Shown: positions 27,991-35,311 of the stretch, piece after piece | How positions within the stretch are numbered: position 1 is the first letter of the stretch | How the letters are laid out: each line of letters starts with the position of its first letter | Source: Cupriavidus basilensis | GTDB lineage: Bacteria > Pseudomonadota > Gammaproteobacteria > Burkholderiales > Burkholderiaceae | DNA: 64,000 bases | Direction of reading: 5' to 3' | NCBI RefSeq assembly: GCF_000876015.1 | Contig: NZ_BBQM01000004.1 | Coordinates: 1 to 64,000 of the forward strand | Notes under the pieces: model-generated | Seen by the model: the letters and a program-made list of their open reading frames with translations, nothing else | The model's database searches: none | Told to the model about the DNA's origin: nothing | Position numbers and translations under genes: made by a program

Positions 27991-28884
27991 ATGTCTTTCG
28001 CCTTGCTGTTGGTGCCGGATTTCAGCCTGATCCTGATCGGCTGGCTGCTGGTGCGCTATACGCCGTTCGACCGCGCGTTCTGGGCCGGCGTCGAGCGCCT
28101 GGTGTATTTCGTCCTGTTCCCGGCGCTGCTGCTGCAGTCCACCAACAGCGCGAAGTTCGATTTTTCCTCCACCTCGGCCATGCTCGGCCTGGCCCTGGCG
28201 ACCACCGCGTTCGGCATGGCCGGCGGCTACGCCGTCAAGTGGGTGCTGCGGCCCGCGCCGGTCGATTTCGCCTCCGGCCTGCAGACCGCCTTCCGCTTCA
28301 ATTCCTACATCGCGCTGGCGCTGGCCGCGCGCCTGGGCGGCAGCGAGGGCCTCGCCATGATGGCGGTGATCGTCGGCTGCACGGTGCCGCTGTGCAACGT
28401 GGTGGCGGTGTGGGCGCTGGCGCGCCACGGCGACGCGCGCGTGTGGCGCGAGCTGGCGCGCAACCCGCTGATCCTGGCCACCGCGGGCGGCCTGCTGACC
28501 AACCTGCTCGGCCTGCATCCGCCCGAGGTGCTGGCGATGACGCTGAACCGGCTCGGCTCGGCCTCGACCGCGCTGGGGCTGATGACCGTGGGCGCCGGCC
28601 TGCAGATGAGCGGCGCCACCGGCGCGGCCGGGCCGATGGCGTGGTGGAGCGCAGTCAAGCTGGTGGCGATGCCGTGCTTCGCGTGGCTGCTGGCGCGGCT
28701 GCTGCCGCTGACCGAGCTGCAGGCGCAGATCGTGGTGCTGTACGCCTCGCTGCCGACCGCCTCGAGCACCTACATCCTGGCCGTGCGCATGGGCGGCAAC
28801 GGGCCGATGGTGGCGGCCACCATCTCGGTCATGACCGTGGTGGCCATCGTCACCACGCCGTTCTGGCTGGCCGTGGTCAGCTAG
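27991..28884 (+). CDS. AEC-family transporter (auxin efflux carrier-like)
   Basis: This 297-residue inner-membrane protein has about ten hydrophobic helices with internal pseudo-symmetry typical of the AEC/BART transporters, which move organic acids such as malate or malonate. Recognisable parts are LYASLPTASSTYILAVRMGG near the C-terminus and NPLILATAGGLLTNL in the middle. The start at 27991 is chosen at the first hydrophobic helix; the frame upstream to 27604 lies in the divergent gene and in an AT-rich leader. No clear Shine-Dalgarno sequence precedes the ATG. Confidence 0.85.
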   Translation: MSFALLLVPDFSLILIGWLLVRYTPFDRAFWAGVERLVYFVLFPALLLQSTNSAKFDFSSTSAMLGLALATTAFGMAGGYAVKWVLRPAPVDFASGLQTAFRFNSYIALALAARLGGSEGLAMMAVIVGCTVPLCNVVAVWALARHGDARVWRELARNPLILATAGGLLTNLLGLHPPEVLAMTLNRLGSASTALGLMTVGAGLQMSGATGAAGPMAWWSAVKLVAMPCFAWLLARLLPLTELQAQIVVLYASLPTASSTYILAVRMGGNGPMVAATISVMTVVAIVTTPFWLAVVS

Positions 28885-28960
28885 CGCGCGCGGCTAGCGT
28901 GGACGGCGCCGGCGCGGCCCGCCGGCGGCTTCGGTCCGATCCGGCATGCTCAAGCGGGTT

Positions 28961-30136
28961 TCAGTCCGCGGCGCAGGCCGGCGCCGCGGCGCCCACTTCC
29001 TGCGCCAGCGCCCAGTCGATGTGCTCGCGCACCAGCGGGCTGGCCGTGGCCTGGCGCGCGCCGAGCGCGGCGCGGATGCGCGCGGCCAGCGCCGCGTCGC
29101 CGCGCTCGCAGGCCGCGCGCAGGCCATTGCCGAGCCCCACCGCGAGGTTGCGCAGCCAGCGCTCGTGGCCGATGCGGCGGATCGGGCTGCCTTCCAGGCG
29201 CTGGCTGAATTCCGCCTCGGTCCAGCCGAACAGCGCCGCCATGTCGGGCGCGTCGAAGCCGTTGCGCACGTCGAAGTCCGGCAGCGTGGCGCGGTGGGCG
29301 AACTTGTTCCACGGGCACGCGAGCTGGCAGTCGTCGCAGCCGTACACGCGGTTGCCCAGCGGCGCGCGCAGCGGCTCGGGGATGGCGCCCTTGTGCTCGA
29401 TGGTCAGGTAGGAAATGCAGCGGCGCGCGTCGAGCCGGTAGGGCGCGAGGATGGCCTGCGTGGGGCAGATGTCGATGCAGCGGCGGCAGTTGCCGCAATG
29501 GGCTTCCGCGGGCGGGTCGGCCGGGAACGGCACGTCGACCAGGATCTCGCCGAGGAAGAACATCGAGCCGCCCTCGCGGTCGAGCAGCAGCGTGTGCTTG
29601 CCGCGCCAGCCCAGGCCGCCCTGCGTGGCCAGCGCGACCTCCATCACCGGCGCCGAATCGGTAAACACGCGGTAGCCGAACGGGCCGATGGCGGCCTCGA
29701 TGCGGCTGGCCAGCTGCTGCAGGCGGCTGCGCAGCACCTTGTGATAGTCGCGTCCGCGCGCATAGAGCGAGACCACCGCGGTGGCGGGGTCGTCGAGCCG
29801 GGCCAGCTCGCGCGCGCGCCAGTCGTCGGCGCCGGCGGCCGGCAGGTAGGGCATGCGGGCCACGATCGCGCGCACGGTGCCGGGCACCAGTTCCGCGGGG
29901 CGGGCGCGCCGCGGGCCGTGGTTCGCCATATAATCCATGTCGCCGTGGTAGCCCTGCGCCAGCCACGCCATCAACCCCGCTTCCGCCCGGCTCAGGTCCA
30001 CGTCGGCGATGCTGACCGCGTCGAAGCCCAGCTCCGCGCCCCACGCCCGGATCGAGCGCACCAGCGTAGCCAGGCCGGCGCCGCCGCTGGCAGGAAGGGG
30101 TGAGGTGGCGGGCGCGCCGGTGGCTCGGTCGATCAT
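28961..30136 (-). CDS. queG: epoxyqueuosine reductase QueG
   Basis: This cobalamin- and iron-sulfur-dependent enzyme performs the last step of queuosine synthesis in tRNA. Two ferredoxin-type clusters are visible, CGNCRRCIDICPT and CDDCQLACPWN, after the N-terminal QueG domain containing YHGDMDYMANH. The start at 30136 (391 aa) is 16 bp from divergent tsaE; an upstream extension of the frame would run into tsaE. This queG/tsaE/amiC arrangement is usual in the Burkholderiaceae. Confidence 0.94.
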   Translation of the reverse strand: MIDRATGAPATSPLPASGGAGLATLVRSIRAWGAELGFDAVSIADVDLSRAEAGLMAWLAQGYHGDMDYMANHGPRRARPAELVPGTVRAIVARMPYLPAAGADDWRARELARLDDPATAVVSLYARGRDYHKVLRSRLQQLASRIEAAIGPFGYRVFTDSAPVMEVALATQGGLGWRGKHTLLLDREGGSMFFLGEILVDVPFPADPPAEAHCGNCRRCIDICPTQAILAPYRLDARRCISYLTIEHKGAIPEPLRAPLGNRVYGCDDCQLACPWNKFAHRATLPDFDVRNGFDAPDMAALFGWTEAEFSQRLEGSPIRRIGHERWLRNLAVGLGNGLRAACERGDAALAARIRAALGARQATASPLVREHIDWALAQEVGAAAPACAAD

Positions 30137-30152
30137 TCCCGAATTGTACGCA

Positions 30153-30665
30153 ATGCCCCTGCTCGAAGAACGCACCCTGACCCTGCCCGACGAAGCCGCC
30201 ACCGCGCGGCTCGGCGCGGCGCTGGCCGGCGCCGTGCGCGTGCTGCCGCCGCAAACCGTGCACGTGCAGCTCTCGGGCGATCTCGGCGCGGGCAAGACCA
30301 CGCTGTCGCGCGCGATCCTGCGCGCGCTCGGCCACCCGGGCAAGGTCCGCAGCCCGACCTACACGCTGTGCGAGCCGTACCAGGTCGCGCGCGCCGACGG
30401 CTCGCCGCTGACCGTCTACCACTTCGACCTGTACCGCTTCGCCGACCCGGAGGAATGGGCCGATGCCGGTTTTCGCGACTGCTTTGCCGAACCCGCCCTC
30501 AACCTGGTCGAATGGCCGGAGAAGGCCGGCCGCCTGCTCGGGGAACCGGACCTTCATCTGTTGCTCCAATCGGACACGGGCGACGCCGACGATGCCGCGG
30601 AGCGCCGGACGGTCACGCTTCGTGCCTATACTCAGACTGGACTTACCCTGCTTTGCGCATGCTGA
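30153..30665 (+). CDS. tsaE: tRNA threonylcarbamoyladenosine biosynthesis ATPase TsaE
   Basis: TsaE is the P-loop ATPase partner of TsaB-TsaD in making t6A on tRNAs. The Walker A motif is SGDLGAGKTTLSRAIL, and the SPTYTLCEPY and YHFDLYRF segments are hallmarks. The start at 30153 gives 170 aa. Its last codons overlap the amiC start by 7 bp. Confidence 0.95.
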   Translation: MPLLEERTLTLPDEAATARLGAALAGAVRVLPPQTVHVQLSGDLGAGKTTLSRAILRALGHPGKVRSPTYTLCEPYQVARADGSPLTVYHFDLYRFADPEEWADAGFRDCFAEPALNLVEWPEKAGRLLGEPDLHLLLQSDTGDADDAAERRTVTLRAYTQTGLTLLCAC

Positions 30666-32176
30666 TCAAGCGACTCGCCACCGACCGCCCCGATGAACTG
30701 CTGCTGGCCCGCCGCAAATGGCTGGCGCAGTGCCTCAAGGCCGGCGCCGGCACCGTGGTGCTGACGCTGGCGGGACCGCAGATCGCCTTCGGCGCCGGCA
30801 TCGTCGCCGTGCGGGTCTGGCCCGCCGAGGAATACACCCGCGTCACCATCGAGTCCGACGCGCCGCTGGCCGCGGTGCACCAGATGGTGCACGGCCCCGA
30901 CCGCCTCGTGGTGGACATCGACGGCCTCGACCTGTCGCCCACGCTGCGCGAGCTGGTGGCCAAGATCACCTCCAACGACCCGTACATCCAGACCGTGCGC
31001 GTGGGCCAGAACCGGCCGCGCGTGGTGCGGCTGGTGTTCGACCTGAAGGAAGACGTCTCGCCGCAGGTGTTCACGCTGGCGCCGATCGGCAACTACCGCA
31101 ACCGCCTGGTGTTCGACCTCTACCCGGTCAACCCGCCCGACCCGCTGTGGAAGCTGGTGCGCGACACCGAGGACAAGCAGCGCCGCTTCGCCGCGGCGCA
31201 GCCGCCGGCCGGCGCGGACCGCGCCGACACCGTCTCCGGCGCGCCCGCCACCGGCGAGGAAGACGCCATCGGCGCGCTGGTGCGCCGGTTCGAGGACAAG
31301 GGCGCCAACCCGGTGCCGGCCATGCCGCCGATGGCCGCGATCCGGCCCCGGCCGCCCGCGCCTCAGGCCGCGCCGTCCGCCCAGTCCGCGCCGCCGCTGG
31401 CGCAGAACGGCGCGCCGCCGGCGCTGCCCGCCAACAATCCGCCCGTCGACCGCCCGTTCAAGATGCGCCGCCTGCTGACGGTGGCCATCGACCCGGGCCA
31501 CGGCGGCGAGGACCCGGGCGCCACCGGCGCGGCCGGCTCGCGCGAGAAGGATGTGGTGCTGCAGATCGCCCACCGCCTGCGCGCCAAGATCGACGCCCAG
31601 CCCAACATGCGCGCCATGATGACGCGCGACGCGGACTTCTTCGTGCCGCTCAACGTGCGCGTGCAGAAGGCGCGCCGCGTGCAGGCCGACCTGTTCGTGT
31701 CGATCCACGCCGATGCCTTCCTGTCACCGGAGGCCAAGGGCGCGTCGGTGTTCGCGCTGTCCGAGCGCGGCGCCTCGAGCAGCGCCGCGCGCTGGATGGC
31801 CAACAAGGAAAATGCCTCCGACCTGATCGGCGGCGCCAACATGGGCAACAAGGACGCCCAGGTCGCGCGCGTGCTGCTGGACCTGTCGACCACCGCGCAG
31901 ATCAACGACAGCCTGCAGGTCGGCAAGGCCGTGCTGTCGGAGATCGGCGGCATCAACCGCCTGCACAAGGGCAGCGTGGAGCAGGCCGGCTTCGCCGTGC
32001 TGAAGGCGCCGGACATCCCCTCGATCCTGGTCGAGACCGCCTTCATCAGCAACCCGGAGGAAGAGCGCAAGCTCAACGACGAAGCCCACCAGGAGCAACT
32101 GGCCAACGCCATCCTGCGCGGCATCCGCAACTACTTCGCGCGCAATCCGCCGCTGTCGAAGAACCCGTCGGTGTAA
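30659..32176 (+). CDS. amiC: N-acetylmuramoyl-L-alanine amidase AmiC
   Basis: This periplasmic zinc amidase splits daughter-cell peptidoglycan. The N-terminus carries a twin-arginine leader (ARRKWLAQ at 17-24 then a hydrophobic stretch), as for Tat-exported AmiC. An AMIN septum-targeting domain follows (about 48-150), then a Pro/Ala-rich linker and the Amidase_3 domain from about residue 273: AIDPGHGGEDPGA, REKDVVL, FVSIHADAF and VETAFISN supply the zinc ligands and catalytic glutamate. The start overlaps tsaE. The vgrG island begins just downstream. Confidence 0.95.
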   Translation: MLIKRLATDRPDELLLARRKWLAQCLKAGAGTVVLTLAGPQIAFGAGIVAVRVWPAEEYTRVTIESDAPLAAVHQMVHGPDRLVVDIDGLDLSPTLRELVAKITSNDPYIQTVRVGQNRPRVVRLVFDLKEDVSPQVFTLAPIGNYRNRLVFDLYPVNPPDPLWKLVRDTEDKQRRFAAAQPPAGADRADTVSGAPATGEEDAIGALVRRFEDKGANPVPAMPPMAAIRPRPPAPQAAPSAQSAPPLAQNGAPPALPANNPPVDRPFKMRRLLTVAIDPGHGGEDPGATGAAGSREKDVVLQIAHRLRAKIDAQPNMRAMMTRDADFFVPLNVRVQKARRVQADLFVSIHADAFLSPEAKGASVFALSERGASSSAARWMANKENASDLIGGANMGNKDAQVARVLLDLSTTAQINDSLQVGKAVLSEIGGINRLHKGSVEQAGFAVLKAPDIPSILVETAFISNPEEERKLNDEAHQEQLANAILRGIRNYFARNPPLSKNPSV

Positions 32177-32192
32177 GGCGGCGTCCCCCCGG

Positions 32193-32221
32193 AAAGCAGA
32201 ACGGCCGGCAAATGCCGGCCG
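32193..32221. repeat. left copy of 29-bp direct repeat flanking the vgrG island
   Basis: This 29-base sequence is identical to 45430-45458. It holds the left arm and most of the right arm of a terminator hairpin (ACGGCCGGCA...TGCCGGCCG) but the hairpin is cut short here, whereas at the right copy it is a complete 15-bp stem. It lies 16 bp after the amiC stop. Confidence 0.75.
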
Positions 32222-32256
32222 CGGGTCGCTGACGAGTTTTCCGGTGACGAGGGTTT

Positions 32257-32288
32257 GCTACTCTCTCCCGCTTGCGGGAGAGAGTAGC
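32257..32288. repeat. perfect 15-bp stem hairpin, REP-like
   Basis: GCTACTCTCTCCCGC and its complement flank a 2-base loop, with TTTGC/GCAAA words on the outside. It resembles the GGGAGAGGGGAGCAAA family seen at 4881 and 26032, and sits just inside the left edge of the island. Confidence 0.55.
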
Positions 32289-32432
32289 CCGCAAATTTGG
32301 CCTATTATCAGGGTTGCAGGCACTGTAATTTATTGATTTATATGGATTTATAGTGAACGTCATTGCAACCGCTGTAAAACGCAGTGTCGAAAAATTGTCC
32401 CACGGTTTGTAGACAAGTCGGGAGCCTACCCG

Positions 32433-32644
32433 ATGAAGAACCTGACTGAACGCCAATACCGCACCTGCCCGATGGAACACATCGCGTGGCGCCTTCCCTC
32501 TATCTGATTGATGGTGTGTGACCGTACCGCATCGGTTACGCCGACGCGATGTGCGCCTGCATCCAGGTTACGCTCGAAGGCGACTCCGTCAACGTCGAGC
32601 CCTGGGACGTACTGGGCTACCTGTGCGAGTGCCGGGCGCACTGA
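32433..32644 (+). pseudogene. remnant of a small coding region
   Basis: A frame opens at 32433 (MKNLTERQYRTCPMEHIAW) and stops after 24 codons. A second frame continues the protein-like text and ends GYADAMCACIQVTLEGDS... VLGYLCECRAH, but has an in-frame TGA at 32519 and needs a shift to join the first. This looks like a decayed small gene at the left end of the island; I do not recognise the family. The remaining gap (32289-32432 and 32645-32981) shows no convincing gene and is AT-richer than the surroundings. Confidence 0.35.
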
Positions 32645-32981
32645 GCGACTGTCGTTTGCACCCCACGCATTGTGAAAAACTGCAACGTGTGGCGGCATTC
32701 CCTATGCACTCATTCGACGCGCATGTCCTTACCATTGGGCATCCTGGCATGAATTCAATTTCTTTTAATTCCGATTCCTGAATTTCATCGCGCATTTCAG
32801 GAATCGTCTGATTTACCGCCAGACGCCCTTTTCGTAGCATTCCACACGTATTGATACATCGTGATTGCGAGCACAACGATAGCCTCGCAAGATAGCCGGT
32901 CATTGACTGACTGCGACCGCGAATGTCCAACCTGGCACGAAGCACCAAGCCTAACGGTCTGGCGAAACGGAGTGAACAACG

Positions 32982-35309
32982 ATGGCAGAGGGTTTTGCTG
33001 AATTCAAGGCAATCGGTGCTCAGACGCTTAACGTGCTGACCACGGGGCGCCAAGCGTATCACATCGAAGTACCAGGGACCGCAAGTGCCGCCGTGCTGTC
33101 GGTGGTGTCCTTTGAGGCGGTGGAGCGGATGGGCGAGCCCTACACTGTCACCATCCAGCTCACGCACCCGCTGGTACTCGACCGAGCCGACTACCTCAAC
33201 CGCGACGCCACTTTCCTGATTGACCCCGCCGATGGCAGCGAGCCGCGCAAGTTCGCCGGCTGTATCACGCACTTCAGCGAAACCCGGCAGACCCGCGACT
33301 TTTGCGGCTACGAGATCGTAGTCGAGCCGCTGGTTGCACGCCTCAAGCTCACACGTGCCAGCCGTATCTACCAGCAGCAGACCGCGCCGCAGATCATCGA
33401 GGCAATCTTGCGCCGCCATGACCTCAAGGGCCATCAGTTCGTCTTCAAGACGCGACGCAAGTATCCGCAGCACGCCTTCCGCATGCAATATGGTGCCTCG
33501 GACTGGGACTATATCCGGCTGCTGATGGAGCAGGAGGGCCTGTACTGCTATTTCACCCCGGGGAAGTTCGGCGAGATGATCGTGTTCGGCGACGACATCG
33601 ACCACTATCTCTACCAGCCGGAACTGCGCGTGCTGTACCGCGAGACGGCGGGACTGGAGTCGGGCCAGGAGACGTTGTTCTCAATCAAGACCCATGCCAA
33701 GACGATCCCCGAATCGTTCCGGGTGGCGGACTTCAATCCCGACAAGGCGTGGGAGCGCCCCACCGGCGAGGCCAACGTCGCACGCCAGGAGAAGACCACT
33801 TACGGCCAGTCCTATGTCTACGGCACGCACCACCTAGACTTCGATGATGCCAAGTGGGAAGCGGGGTTGCGCCATGAGGCGAAGTACGCCGAACAGCTAG
33901 TTTACGCGGGCGAGAGCAACGTGCTGGCGCTGTGTCCGGCATGCATCCTGCGCGTGGATCTGGCGCTGCCCGACGCGCCCAACGGCCACGTCATCACCGA
34001 GGTCATCCACACGGGCGCCCGCGACGCCGCCTACCGCAATACCTACAAGGCCATTCCGTCCGACCGGCGTTTCCGCTTGCCGCTGAACGAGGCCAACTGG
34101 CCGCGTATTGCCGGCACGCTAAGTGCCCGCATCACCTCGCCGGGGGAGTACAAGTATGCCTACCTAACGCAGCAGGGTCAGTACATCGTCCGCTTCGATT
34201 TTGACTTTGACGAATGGCCCAACGGCGGCGAGAGCGTGCCGCTATGGCTCGCAAAGCCGTTCGCGGGGGCGCAGCAGACGGGATTTCACTTCCCGCTGAT
34301 CGACGGTACCTACGTGGACGTGGCCTTTCGCGACGGGAACCCGAACAAGCCGTATATCGCGCACGTCCAGCACAACAGTCAGCACACGGACCTGATCACC
34401 AATCAGGATCGGTGGCTGTCGCGCAACGTCATACATACGCAGAGCAATAACAAGCTGCGCTTCGAGGACTGGGAGGGCCAGGAAGGCATCAAGCTGTCCA
34501 CCGAGTACGGTGGCAAGACCCAGTTGAACCTCGGTCATCTGGTTGACAGCAAGAAGAAGCAGCGCGGGGAAGGCTTTGAGCTCCGCAGCAATCTGAAAGG
34601 GACGGTCCGGGGCGGACGCGGCTTGCTGTTCACAGCTTGGACGCAGCCAGCCAGCACCCCGCAGACGGAAATGGTGGCGGCCATGAACGAAATGCGCTCG
34701 ATCTTGGCTCAGGCGCAGGGATTGGGGAACGCGGCCAGTCAATCCAAAGCGGAGATCGCCGACTTGAAGGCGGAGAACGCATGGTTGCGCGATAGTCTCA
34801 ACGACCTCAAACAGGCAGTCATGATGCTGGCGGCCCCAAATGGGGTGGCCATCACGACACCGGACCGGGTATCGCTTGCTGCCGGGCGAGATGTGAACGT
34901 TGCCACCAAGGCGGGCTTCAACGTCAGCGCCATTGCAAAGATTGCGATTGCTGCTGGCGATGCGTTGTCGCTGTTTGCCTCAAGACTCGGGATCAAGATC
35001 TTGGCCGCGAAGGGCAATGTCGAAATCCAGGCGCAGACCGATGGTCTGGATCTCTATGCGGACAAGCAGGTGCATATCGCCAGCGCCAACGCGGATGTGC
35101 TGATCAACGCGAGCAAGAAGGCCGTTCTGGCGAGCGGCGGCGCCTGCGTGAAGATCGAGAACGGTAGTGTTGAAATCATCTGTCCGGGCAACTTCAAGAT
35201 CAAGGCCGCTTCCTTCAAGTTCGAAGGTCCAGGCAATCAGTCTCTGCCAGTGCCGTCGCTGCCGAAAAGCCGCCTGAAGGTCCCCAATCAGTACATCTCG
35301 TCGAACTAA
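32982..35309 (+). CDS. vgrG: type VI secretion spike protein VgrG (TssI)
   Basis: VgrG trimers form the tip of the T6SS puncturing device and carry effectors. The 775-residue protein has the gp27-like region (SFEAVERMGEPYTVTIQL, WDYIRLLMEQEGLYCYF), a gp5-like OB region (PRIAGTLSARITSPGEYKYA, GTYVDVAFRDGNPNKPYIAHVQHNSQHTD) and a C-terminal DUF2345 beta-helix with repeated short strands (IAIAAGDALSLFASRLGIKI). A coiled-coil-like stretch lies around residues 570-615. The ATG at 32982 agrees with homologous N-termini as I remember them. It heads the island operon; the effector gene starts 2 bp after its stop. Confidence 0.95.
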   Translation: MAEGFAEFKAIGAQTLNVLTTGRQAYHIEVPGTASAAVLSVVSFEAVERMGEPYTVTIQLTHPLVLDRADYLNRDATFLIDPADGSEPRKFAGCITHFSETRQTRDFCGYEIVVEPLVARLKLTRASRIYQQQTAPQIIEAILRRHDLKGHQFVFKTRRKYPQHAFRMQYGASDWDYIRLLMEQEGLYCYFTPGKFGEMIVFGDDIDHYLYQPELRVLYRETAGLESGQETLFSIKTHAKTIPESFRVADFNPDKAWERPTGEANVARQEKTTYGQSYVYGTHHLDFDDAKWEAGLRHEAKYAEQLVYAGESNVLALCPACILRVDLALPDAPNGHVITEVIHTGARDAAYRNTYKAIPSDRRFRLPLNEANWPRIAGTLSARITSPGEYKYAYLTQQGQYIVRFDFDFDEWPNGGESVPLWLAKPFAGAQQTGFHFPLIDGTYVDVAFRDGNPNKPYIAHVQHNSQHTDLITNQDRWLSRNVIHTQSNNKLRFEDWEGQEGIKLSTEYGGKTQLNLGHLVDSKKKQRGEGFELRSNLKGTVRGGRGLLFTAWTQPASTPQTEMVAAMNEMRSILAQAQGLGNAASQSKAEIADLKAENAWLRDSLNDLKQAVMMLAAPNGVAITTPDRVSLAAGRDVNVATKAGFNVSAIAKIAIAAGDALSLFASRLGIKILAAKGNVEIQAQTDGLDLYADKQVHIASANADVLINASKKAVLASGGACVKIENGSVEIICPGNFKIKAASFKFEGPGNQSLPVPSLPKSRLKVPNQYISSN

Positions 35310-35311
35310 CC

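Noticed and set aside
32518-32781. 87-codon plus-strand frame before vgrG
   Set aside because: Arg-rich and out of frame with the protein-like remnant in the same place; no start signal.
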